Assembly: GCF_040438925.1 (NCBI RefSeq) | Contig: NZ_CP159258.1 | Coordinates: 820,001-884,000 of the forward strand | Direction of reading: 5' to 3' | DNA from: Pseudomonas sp. MYb327 | Lineage (GTDB): Bacteria; Pseudomonadota; Gammaproteobacteria; Pseudomonadales; Pseudomonadaceae | DNA: 64,000 nt | Part shown: piece by piece, positions 16,818 through 24,600 of the stretch | Numbering within the stretch: the stretch's first letter is position 1 | Layout of the letters: each line of letters starts with the position of its first letter | The notes under the pieces: model-generated | Seen by the model: the letters and a program-made list of their open reading frames with translations, nothing else | Databases searched by the model: none | What the model was told of the DNA's origin: nothing | Position numbers and translations under genes: made by a program

Positions 16818-17738
16818 TTATATCCCTTGTGGCATCTCTTCTCCACCCAACGCTTCAACCAACGCCGGCAGGAAGTCGCCGAAAGTCAGCATCATCAGGG
16901 TGAAGCTGGCATCCAGTTGGCCCAGGGCTTCGTCGCCGCCATCCTGTTCCGCCTGGTCTTGCAGCAAGTCTTCGAACTTCAGGCGCTTGACCACCATTTT
17001 GTCGTCGAGGACGAACGACAGTTTGTCTTGCCATGCCAGAGACAGCTGCGTGACGACTTTGCCTGTGCTCAGATGCAGCTGGATTTCTTCGCTGGTCAGG
17101 TCCTGACGCTTGCAGCGCACGATGCCGCCATCTTCGTGGGTGTCGCGCAGTTCGCACTCGTCCAGTACGAAGAAATCGTCCGCCGCTTTCTGAGTGGTGA
17201 CCCACTCGGTCATGGTTGCGGTCGGGGACATCTTCACGGTCAGCGGACGCACCGGCAGAGTGCCGATCACTTCACGCAGGGTCGACAGCAGGTCTTCGGC
17301 GCGTTTCGGACTGGCCGAGTTGACCAGGATCAGGCCCTGTTTCGGCGCGATGGCGGCGAAGGTCGACGAACGACGGATGAAGGCGCGGGGCAGGAACGCC
17401 TGGATGATTTCATCCTTGATCTGGTCGCGTTCCTTCTTATAGACCTTGCGCATTTGCTCGGTTTCGATCTCTTCGACCTTTTCCTTCACCGCATCACGCA
17501 CGACGCTACCCGGCAGAATGCGTTCTTCCTTGCGCGCGCTGATCAACAGGAAGTCGCCGCTAACGTGCACCAGCGGCGCATCTTCGCCCTTGCCGAACGG
17601 CGCAACGAAACCGTAGGTGGTCAACTCCTGGCTTGCACATGGGCGCGCCAGTTTGGTGGCCAGTGCAGTTTCCAACGCCTCGGCATCAACAGGCAGATCT
17701 TGGGTCAGGCGATAGATAAGCAGGTTTTTGAACCACAT
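16818..17738 (-). CDS. rdgC: Recombination-associated protein RdgC
   Basis: A 306-aa ring-forming DNA-binding protein that dampens RecA activity (family knowledge); the length equals that of known Pseudomonas RdgC. The ATG at 17738 ([20 protein letters not shown]) has AGGAGA upstream. Conserved blocks include [33 protein letters not shown], a basic helical stretch [24 protein letters not shown], and C-terminal [26 protein letters not shown]. It lies between the BASS gene and the tRNA block; its promoter faces away from the tRNA promoter. Confidence 0.95.
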   Translation of the reverse strand: MWFKNLLIYRLTQDLPVDAEALETALATKLARPCASQELTTYGFVAPFGKGEDAPLVHVSGDFLLISARKEERILPGSVVRDAVKEKVEEIETEQMRKVYKKERDQIKDEIIQAFLPRAFIRRSSTFAAIAPKQGLILVNSASPKRAEDLLSTLREVIGTLPVRPLTVKMSPTATMTEWVTTQKAADDFFVLDECELRDTHEDGGIVRCKRQDLTSEEIQLHLSTGKVVTQLSLAWQDKLSFVLDDKMVVKRLKFEDLLQDQAEQDGGDEALGQLDASFTLMMLTFGDFLPALVEALGGEEMPQGI

Positions 17739-17848
17739 GGGGTGAGTCTCTCCTTTATACAAAGGCGGGCATTATTGTCCTCCGTGTGCCATAGGCCAAC
17801 CCTTCTCTAAGCCTTTGGAAGGCATGAAAAAATTAATTTAAAAAGTGC

Positions 17849-17877
17849 TTGCCAGAGGTAGGGTCGCTCCGTAGAAT
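17849..17877 (+). promoter_or_regulatory. Sigma-70 promoter for the first tRNA block
   Basis: TTGCCA (17849-17854), a 17-base spacer and TAGAAT (17872-17877) lie 20 bases before the first tRNA-Val. Confidence 0.75.
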
Positions 17878-17897
17878 GCGCGCCACACCGAAGCGAA

Positions 17898-17973
17898 GGG
17901 TGATTAGCTCAGCTGGGAGAGCGTCTGCCTTACAAGCAGAATGTCGGCGGTTCGATCCCGTCATCACCCACCA
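17898..17973 (+). tRNA. tRNA-Val (anticodon TAC), copy 1
   Basis: A 76-nt cloverleaf with encoded CCA: acceptor arms GGGTGAT and ATCACCC, anticodon stem loop CTGCCTTACAAGCAG giving anticodon TAC, and T-arm GGCGGTTCGATCCCGTC. Confidence 0.97.
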
Positions 17974-17992
17974 TTCGTTTCAAGTGTTACGC

Positions 17993-18069
17993 GCAGCGGT
18001 AGTTCAGTCGGTTAGAATACCGGCCTGTCACGCCGGGGGTCGCGGGTTCGAGTCCCGTCCGCTGCGCCA
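17993..18069 (+). tRNA. tRNA-Asp (anticodon GTC), copy 1
   Basis: A 77-nt cloverleaf with encoded CCA: acceptor arms GCAGCGG and CCGCTGC, anticodon loop in CCGGCCTGTCACGCCGG giving GTC, and T-arm GCGGGTTCGAGTCCCGT. It is 19 bases after tRNA-Val and probably co-transcribed with it. Confidence 0.97.
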
Positions 18070-18110
18070 TATTCGGTAACCTGGAACACTGAACGCCAGG
18101 TCGCCACGGA

Positions 18111-18137
18111 AAAACCCGCTAAAGCGGGTTTTTTTCT
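18111..18137 (+). terminator. Terminator after tRNA block 1
   Basis: AACCCGCT and AGCGGGTT with a 2-3-base loop form a stem followed by a run of seven T. Confidence 0.85.
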
Positions 18138-18268
18138 GTCTCAAGTTTGTACGTTGTACCCGCGGGATGTGTCGTTTCACCGGTTTTCGGATTTATTTGG
18201 AAAAAAACTTCAATTAAATCAACACATTACGAAAACTTGTGGCATAATGCGCCCCGTAACGAAGCGAA

Positions 18269-18344
18269 GGGTGATTAGCTCAGCTGGGAGAGCGTCTGCC
18301 TTACAAGCAGAATGTCGGCGGTTCGATCCCGTCATCACCCACCA
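18269..18344 (+). tRNA. tRNA-Val (anticodon TAC), copy 2
   Basis: Identical in sequence to the copy at 17898, exactly 371 bases downstream, preceded by a -10-like CATAAT at 18243-18248. Confidence 0.97.
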
Positions 18345-18363
18345 TTCGTTTCAAGCGTTTCGC

Positions 18364-18440
18364 GCAGCGGTAGTTCAGTCGGTTAGAATACCGGCCTGTC
18401 ACGCCGGGGGTCGCGGGTTCGAGTCCCGTCCGCTGCGCCA
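18364..18440 (+). tRNA. tRNA-Asp (anticodon GTC), copy 2
   Basis: Identical to the copy at 17993, again 371 bases downstream, so the tRNA pair was duplicated as a block. Confidence 0.97.
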
Positions 18441-18477
18441 TATTCGGAAGCCTGGAACACTGAACGCCAGGTCCCAC

Positions 18478-18504
18478 AAAAAGCCCGCTAAATGCGGGCT
18501 TTTT
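18478..18504 (+). terminator. Terminator after tRNA block 2
   Basis: AAAAAGCCCGC and GCGGGCTTTTT pair around a short loop (TAAAT), ending in a T run. Confidence 0.85.
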
Positions 18505-18529
18505 GCTGTCTGGGGATTGGCCAGGCCTC

Positions 18530-18558
18530 AAAAAGCGATCTTATGATCGCTTTTTTTG
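18530..18558 (+). terminator. Second hairpin with T run after tRNA block 2
   Basis: AAAAAGCGATC and GATCGCTTTTTTT form an 11-bp stem with loop TTAT. It may act as a back-up terminator, and on the other strand could also function since A runs flank it. Confidence 0.7.
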
Positions 18559-18776
18559 TTTCTGTCGATCGCGCTTGCATGAGAGTTGTGGGGCACATGA
18601 CTGCCCCCATAAGAGTCAGATGACAGAAGTTTCATCGTCTACACTCCGAAAAGCGTTTAAACACCTGAACTTATCCAAAATCTCTGGCTCTCATGCCGGT
18701 AGCCATTGGTCGTGGCCGCCTGATAAGCTCGCGGCTTTACTCGATTGCCCTTTAGGCGCATGAACAAGGAAATAGC

Positions 18777-19490
18777 ATGAAACAGCATCGGTTGGCGGCG
18801 GCGGTGGCCCTGGTAAGCCTGGTACTCGCGGGTTGCGACTCGCAAACCAGCGTAGAGCTGAAAACCCCGGCGCAAAAAGCTTCCTACGGCATTGGCCTGA
18901 ACATGGGCAAGAGCCTGGCTCAGGAAGGCATGGATGACCTGGATTCCAAAGCTGTAGCTCAGGGCATCGAAGATGCCGTCGGCAAGAAAGAACAGAAGCT
19001 CAAAGACGAAGAGTTGGTTGAAGCCTTCGCAGCACTGCAAAAGCGTGCCGAAGAGCGCATGGCCAAGATGAGCGAAGAGTCGGCAGCCGCCGGCAAGAAA
19101 TTCCTCGAAGAAAACGCCAAGAAAGCTGGCGTAGTCACCACCGCTTCGGGCTTGCAGTATGAAGTGGAAAAGAAAGCCGATGGTCCTCAGCCTAAGCCGA
19201 CTGACGTAGTGACCGTTCACTACACCGGCAAACTGACCAATGGCACCGTATTCGACAGCTCCGTCGAGCGCGGGAGCCCGATCGATCTGCCGGTCAGTGG
19301 TGTAATCCCGGGTTGGGTCGAAGGCCTGCAACTGATGCACGTTGGCGAGAAGTACAAGCTCTACATTCCAAGCGAACTGGCTTACGGCGCACAAAGCCCA
19401 AGCCCGGCGATCCCGGCCAATTCGGTGCTGGTATTCGACCTGGAGCTGCTGGCAATCAAAGATCCAGCAAAAGAAGAAGCCGCCAAGTAA
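18777..19490 (+). CDS. FKBP-type peptidyl-prolyl isomerase, lipoprotein (FkpA/Mip-like)
   Basis: A 237-aa periplasmic foldase. The ATG at 18777 has AAGGAAA at good spacing. The lipobox LVLAGC places the lipidated Cys near residue 21, followed by DSQTS. An N-terminal helical dimerisation domain (ASYGIGLNMGKSLAQEG...EERMAKMSEESAAAGKKFL) precedes the FKBP domain from about residue 130: TDVVTVHYTGKLTNGTVFDS, then VIPGWVEGLQLMHVGEKYKL and LAYGAQSPSPAIPANSVLVF, with the usual active-site residues. Usual Mip-like length. It follows the tRNA cluster as an independent unit with its own terminator. Confidence 0.95.
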   Translation: MKQHRLAAAVALVSLVLAGCDSQTSVELKTPAQKASYGIGLNMGKSLAQEGMDDLDSKAVAQGIEDAVGKKEQKLKDEELVEAFAALQKRAEERMAKMSEESAAAGKKFLEENAKKAGVVTTASGLQYEVEKKADGPQPKPTDVVTVHYTGKLTNGTVFDSSVERGSPIDLPVSGVIPGWVEGLQLMHVGEKYKLYIPSELAYGAQSPSPAIPANSVLVFDLELLAIKDPAKEEAAK

Positions 19491-19507
19491 TCGGCCTCTG
19501 TCCTAAA

Positions 19508-19536
19508 ACAACGCCTCGCTTATGCGGGGCGTTGTT
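19508..19536 (+). terminator. Terminator after the FKBP gene
   Basis: AACGCCTCGC and GCGGGGCGTT form a stem (one G-T pair) with loop TTAT, 18 bases after the stop. Confidence 0.75.
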
Positions 19537-19738
19537 GCATCTGGCGTCCGACGCGGGTAAACAAAGCGAACCGATGCTGTAGCCCGGAGTCATAGCCAAT
19601 GTAGGACCTGTGCTAACCGCGGGGGCGCGCCAAGTCAATGAAATATTGGGTTTTTTTAGATGAGTAAAAAACGCCCGATCTGAGCGCAGCCCTTGTGCGA
19701 CGGGGCTTTCAGCTGTGAAAAGTAGCTCTGTTCACAAG

Positions 19739-19763
19739 GTTATCCACAATTTGTGTGGATAAC
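19739..19763. promoter_or_regulatory. Perfect inverted repeat made of two DnaA boxes
   Basis: GTTATCCACA (19739-19748), five bases, then its exact inverse TGTGGATAAC (19754-19763). Both halves contain the consensus TTATCCACA. It ends 18 bases before the ATG of the DUF1232 gene and so overlaps its leader or promoter. Confidence 0.7.
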
Positions 19764-19781
19764 ATTTACGTGGGAGGAATT

Positions 19782-20237
19782 ATGAAGGCACCCTGGAATT
19801 TTGCTCGTTTCCTACCCGTGGCCGGTCGTCTGCTCGCACGTGGACGCTTGCCGACCCTGCTCTTCGCCGTGGCCAGTAAAGGTGCCATGCAAGGCAACCG
19901 ATTGGGTAAACTCAAGGATGATCTTCGTCTGTTGCAAGCACTTTGCCTGGCTTACTGGCGCGGCGAGTATCGGGCCATCAGCCCTAAAGCTCTGGTTTCG
20001 GTCGTTGCAGGTCTGATGTATTTCCTCAGTCCTCTGGATGCGATTCCGGATTTCCTGCCGATGTTCGGCATGCTCGATGACATCGCGGTGCTGGCCTGGC
20101 TGATGAAAGTACTCGACGACGAACTCAACGCTTTCCGAGCCTGGCGCAAACGTCAGCTGCCAGAGAAGCTCGCCGTAGTCGAACGCCTGCCAGATACCCT
20201 GGCGCAACTTCATCTTCAGGGACCAAAAAAGCGCTGA
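19782..20237 (+). CDS. DUF1232 / YkvA-family membrane protein
   Basis: A 151-aa protein. The ATG at 19782 (MKAPWNFARFLPVAGRLLAR) follows GGGAGGAA at ideal spacing. The DUF1232 core is VSVVAGLMYFLSPLDAIPDFLPMFGMLDDIAVLAWLM, containing the invariant SPLDAIPDF-(x)n-DD motif inside one or two membrane-associated helices. The function of the family is not established. A palindromic DnaA-box pair just upstream suggests possible DnaA control (inference). Confidence 0.88.
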   Translation: MKAPWNFARFLPVAGRLLARGRLPTLLFAVASKGAMQGNRLGKLKDDLRLLQALCLAYWRGEYRAISPKALVSVVAGLMYFLSPLDAIPDFLPMFGMLDDIAVLAWLMKVLDDELNAFRAWRKRQLPEKLAVVERLPDTLAQLHLQGPKKR

Positions 20238-20351
20238 ACCAAATCAGTCTCAATGATAGATAGATACCCCCCGCGACCTTGGCCGCTGTTAGGATTACAC
20301 TTCTAGGGAAAAGTGCTGACTCGCTAAGTGTTGTTGTCCTACGGGGTAGTC

Positions 20352-20693
20352 ATGGATATTCAGATAATTACACGCGAAGGCGAGCCCGAATATGCGGTTC
20401 TGCCATGGGCTCAGTATCAGGCTCTACTGAAAGCAGCAGGCATCAACGAATCACCGTCTCGCCCGGCCCCAGCGCCGCTCGCGGCAACCCAGGACCAGAT
20501 TCTTCCAGGTCTTGATCAACTACGCAGTTTGCGCGAAGGGAAGGGCATCGCCATTGAGGCGCTAGCCCGCACGGTAGGCATCAGCCCGTCTTATCTGGCC
20601 ATGATCGAAAGTGGCGAGCGTCAACCCGACGCTGCGATTCGCCGAAGCCTGGCCTGGGAATTGACGGTGCCAGGGTGGAGGGATGAATCGTGA
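20352..20693 (+). CDS. XRE-type helix-turn-helix protein
   Basis: A 113-aa protein starting MDIQIITREGEPEYAVLPWA; the first 30 residues look like a Phd/antitoxin-style N-terminal strand-helix unit, and a proline/alanine linker (PSRPAPAPLAATQ) leads to a Cro/CI-type DNA-binding domain: LRSLREGKGIAIEALARTVGISPSYLAMIESGERQPD. The GTG of the next gene overlaps its stop (GTGA). It may autoregulate the three-gene operon at 20352-21466. No partner toxin is evident, so I call it only a regulator. Confidence 0.82.
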   Translation: MDIQIITREGEPEYAVLPWAQYQALLKAAGINESPSRPAPAPLAATQDQILPGLDQLRSLREGKGIAIEALARTVGISPSYLAMIESGERQPDAAIRRSLAWELTVPGWRDES

Positions 20694-21061
20694 GCGTACG
20701 CATCAGTCGGCAACATTGGGACGGATTGCTGGGCGAACTGGATCAGGCGCGTCGTCAGCGCCATCTCCTGACTTATCGAGCACTACTGGAGCGACTGCAA
20801 CTTCCTACGCCCGCCATGCAAACGTTGACTGCCGCGCTTGAGCACTTAGCGGCGCTGGATGCCAAAGCGGAACAACCGCTGCGCAGTTCGCTAGTGATCA
20901 GCCAGGGGGCCAGTCGCCTGCCACGCACCGGTTTCTTTGAATGTGTCGAACGTCTCGGGCGATTCTCCGGGCCTTCCGATGGCGTCGCCGCCGCGTCCTG
21001 GCATGCCTCGGAAGTGGTACGCGTGTTTGAGTACGAGTACCCCGAGTCGGCGGAAGCCTGA
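20690..21061 (+). CDS. Conserved hypothetical protein (123 aa)
   Basis: The GTG at 20690 overlaps the TGA of the XRE gene, so it is coupled to it. The protein has an N-terminal helix (ISRQHWDGLLGELDQARRQRH), a Leu-rich middle (LQTL-type helices around LEHLAALDAKAEQ) and a C-terminal part containing RTGFFECVERLGRFSGPSDG and WHASEVVRVFEYEYPES. No signal peptide or catalytic motif is visible. The Sel1 gene starts directly after its stop. I do not recognise a characterised family. Confidence 0.78.
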   Translation: MSVRISRQHWDGLLGELDQARRQRHLLTYRALLERLQLPTPAMQTLTAALEHLAALDAKAEQPLRSSLVISQGASRLPRTGFFECVERLGRFSGPSDGVAAASWHASEVVRVFEYEYPESAEA

Positions 21062-21466
21062 ATGTTTTTTCGACTCAAGGCGCAGGTCGGTTACTGGCTG
21101 GCGCGTAGGCTTTTTCACTGGCAATGGTTTGTGCGCCAACCTCGTGGCTGGAGCTGGCTCGAAGGTCAGTTCGCCCGTATGGCAAACCTGGGTGATGTCG
21201 GCGCCCAGAGTTTCTATGGCCACATCCTGACCTTTCGCGGGGTAGGTCTGGGGGCTCGCGAAGAAGGTGTTCGCTTGCTGCGCCTTGCGGCCTTGGCCGG
21301 TGATGGCAAAGCGGCCTATCAAATAGGCGTGATCAGCCTCGCGGGCACACCGAGCAAAGCGCCAGATCCGGCTGAAGCGGCGCGGTTCTGGAGCATTGCG
21401 GCGAAGGCCGGGCATCCATTGGCGCCAATAAAGCTGCAAGAGTTGGCATCCCGCAGTCCTGAATAA
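21062..21466 (+). CDS. Sel1-repeat protein (134 aa)
   Basis: The ATG at 21062 directly follows the stop of the previous gene. After a basic-aromatic N-terminus (GYWLARRLFHWQWFVRQP) come Sel1/TPR-like repeats: FARMANLGDVGAQSFYGHIL, then EEGVRLLRLAALAGDGKAAY, then EAARFWSIAAKAGHPLAPIKL. The alternating A-x-x-G-x-x-x-A spacing is diagnostic. Such solenoids serve as protein adaptors; here the partner is unknown. It ends the XRE-hypothetical-Sel1 operon, before a clear terminator. Confidence 0.85.
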   Translation: MFFRLKAQVGYWLARRLFHWQWFVRQPRGWSWLEGQFARMANLGDVGAQSFYGHILTFRGVGLGAREEGVRLLRLAALAGDGKAAYQIGVISLAGTPSKAPDPAEAARFWSIAAKAGHPLAPIKLQELASRSPE

Positions 21467-21490
21467 AACACTGATATTTCTTACAGACAG

Positions 21491-21530
21491 CGCGGCGTAG
21501 GGGCAACTCCTACGCCGCGTTTTGGTTTTA
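21491..21530 (+). terminator. Terminator of the XRE/Sel1 operon
   Basis: CGCGGCGTAGG (21491-21501) pairs with CCTACGCCGCG (21509-21519), followed by TTTTGGTTTT. It isolates the following Rhs gene. Confidence 0.85.
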
Positions 21531-21629
21531 GCGAATTGCCCTACATCAACATCATCCTTCCCTGACTTCTTTCCTCGCTGATCCCCCGCAAAGTTCCTCG
21601 CGCCTAATTTTCTGTGCGAGGGATTGCTC

Positions 21630-21677
21630 ATGTTCGACCCGGTTTTTCACGTGGCTGCTGATCTTTCGGTGGGCTGA
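21630..21677 (+). CDS. 15-codon leader peptide overlapping the Rhs start
   Basis: ATG at 21630, preceded by GAGGG at seven bases, encodes MFDPVFHVAADLSVG and stops with TGA at 21675-21677; that TGA overlaps the Rhs ATG (TGATG). The Rhs start itself has only a weak ribosome-binding site, so re-initiation from this leader could set its translation. It could instead be the stump of a longer upstream gene. Not tested by conservation. Confidence 0.4.
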   Translation: MFDPVFHVAADLSVG

Positions 21678-24600
21678 TGGATCACATCGCCCGCATCGAG
21701 CAGGAGCTCGACAGCTTTCCGGACACCCTGACGCTTTACCGCCAACAGCTCAAACACTGGTTCAGCCAGGCTGCCGACAAGGTCAGCCGCGCCACGGACA
21801 TGCCTTCGCTGATGGACATGGAGCGGGTGATCAAACTGGGCTCCACCCGCACCATCGTCAGCGGCAGTGACGACGACTTCATCTCCACGGTGGCGCAGTG
21901 TCCGCAAGGCGGGATTCTGCAGATCGAGAGCAAGTTCGAGTCGGTGTATGACGTTCCGCTGGGCAACATTCAGGTTGATGTGATTGCGCTGGAGGGGGGC
22001 GACTCGACGCCGGTCACCCTCGATGAAAACGGCAAGGGAGAGTTCAAGGGCGAGGCGGGCAAGTTCTACCGCGTGCACGTGCAAAGCGAGGTGACGCCGA
22101 AGCAGATTGATGAGCTTTTTCAATCTTACAACGGCCTCGCCGCAGAGCTGGATAAGTGGCTGCGCAATGAGTGGGAAGGGTTCAAGCCGCAGTGGTCGCA
22201 GTCGACTTCGATCGCGGTGGGCAACGGCATGTTGGCCGGCAGTTGGGCGGCGATCGAGGGGGTGTGGGACGGGATCAACCTGCTCTCGGACATTCTGAAA
22301 AACCCCGGGGAGTTTGTTGAGCGACTGGGCAGCAGTGCGGATCAACTGGTCGAGCTGGCGAAAAAATCGCCGGAGGTGATGAGCAAGATCCAGCTGCTGG
22401 CCAGCGACGAGGCGGCGCTGTGCCTATTGTTGCGCACCGCCAGCCTCTGGCTGGAAATGCTTCCGCCCAGTCTGATGGCCGGCGAAACCGCCAAGGCGAT
22501 ATCGGCGTTGGTGGTGGAACTGCTGATCGACATTTTGATTGCCGTTGTCCTGACCTTCGCTACGGCAGGAGGCGGCGTTGCTTACCTGACGATGCGTCTG
22601 GCGCGACGCGGCGCGCAGTTGATCAATGCGGTTACGCGCCTCGTTGGCGCGCTGTTCACCATCATCAGTACCTTCATCGGCTACATCGACCGCTATAAAA
22701 AAGTCGCCGCACGCGGTGTCGCGGCCGGCCTGAAAAAAGGCCGCATGCAGTTGCGCTGGAAAGGGCGCAACAACACCTCGCTGAAAAAAGACGAACCCCA
22801 CGACGACGCCCCGGTTCAGGCGAAAAACCCCAACGGCGACAGCGCCGATTGTGCCGCGCTGACGTGTACCAACGGCTGCCCGGTGTCGATGGTCACCGGC
22901 GAAGAGCTGCTGACCCTCAACGACGCTGTTCTCGACGGGGTTTTGCCCTTCGAATTTACCCGGCTCTATCGCACCAGTGCCGTAGAACTCGACAGCGGCC
23001 TGGGTTTTGGCTGGAGTCATTCGCTGGCCCATCGCCTGGAGCTTTCTGGCGACACGGTCACCTGGGTCGACCACGAGAATCGCCGTACGCCATTTCCGTT
23101 GCCGAGCCTGACCCGCCCGGTCATCCACAACAGCCTGTCGCGGGCGGCGATCTACCTCGGTGATCAGCCGGAAGAGCTGATCGTGGCGCTGGCCGGTGAG
23201 TCGGCGCGGTTTTTTCACTTTCTCGATGGGCGTCTGAGCGCGATCAGCGATGCCTATGGCAATCGTCTGACGCTGCAGCGCGATCTCTCCGACCGCGTGC
23301 TGCGCCTCGACAACGGCGCAGGTCGTTCCCTGTTGTTGCGTTATGAGCGGCAGCATTTGATCGCCGTCGACTACCAGCGCTTTCACCTCGCCGACGAGCA
23401 GGTGCCGGCCTGGCGCACCGAGCAGACGCTGGTCACCTATGGCTATGACGCGCGCGGACGGCTGATCGCCGCAACCAACGCTGCGAATGAAAGTGAGCGC
23501 TACGACTACGACGAACAGCACGTCATCTTGCAGCGGCAACTGGCCGGTGGCGCGAGTTTCTATTGGGAGTGGGAACGCTCCGGCAAGGCGGCGCGCTGCA
23601 TCCGTCACTGGGCGTCGTTTGCGCAGATGGACACGCGCTACAGCTGGGACGACACCGGCGGCGTGCGACTCAAACACGCCGACGGCAGCGAAGAAGTCTA
23701 CGTCCACGACCAACAGGCACGGTTGGTGCACCGGGTCGAGGCCGACGGGGGCGAACGGCGCAAGGCCTATGACGCCGAGGGGCGGCTGATCGCCGAGCAG
23801 GACCCGCTCGGCGCGGTGACCGAATACCGCTACGACGAAGTCGGACGGCTGATCGCGCTGATTCCGCCGGAAGATGAGCCGACGTCCTACGAGTACCGCA
23901 ACGGTTTCCTGCATGCCCGCTATCGCGGCCAGGCCAAGTGGACCTACCGGCGCAATGCCCAGGGCGACGTCACCTGGCTGATCGACCCGGACGGCCAGAG
24001 CACCTACCACGACTACGACGCGCAAGGGCGGCTGCGGGCGATCCGCTATCCGGATCACAGTCAGCATCTGTTGAAGTGGAACAGTCTCGGGCAACTGCTT
24101 GAAGAAACCCTGCCCGACGGTGGGCGCCGGCAGTTTGCCTACGATGCGCTGGGGCGGCGAACTACGGCGCAGGACGAATTCGGCGATGTTACCCATTACC
24201 AGTGGGACGCGGTGGGTCGGCTGTTGCAAACCACGTTGCCGAACGGCGCCAGCCGCTGCTTCAGCTACAACGCCTATGGCCGGATCACCGCCGAGCGCGA
24301 CGAACTGGACCGCGTCACCCGCTATGAATACGCCGACGACCTGCACCTGGTCAGTCGACGGATCAACCCCGACGGCAGCGAGCTGAAGTACCGCTACGAG
24401 CATGCGCAGTTGTTGCTCACCGAGATTGAAAACGAAGCCGGTGACACCTATCACCTGGACTACACGCCCGGTGGTTTGATCCGACAGGAAACCGGCTTCG
24501 ACGGTCGCCGCACGGCGTATGCCTATGACCTCAACGGCCAGTTGTTGGATAAAACCGAGTTTGGCGATGACGGCTCGCAACTCGTCACCGGTTACCAACG

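Noticed and set aside
20352..21061. XRE gene and its overlapping neighbour as a toxin-antitoxin pair
   Set aside because: The second protein shows no toxin motif, and a Sel1 gene continues the operon; evidence is too thin.
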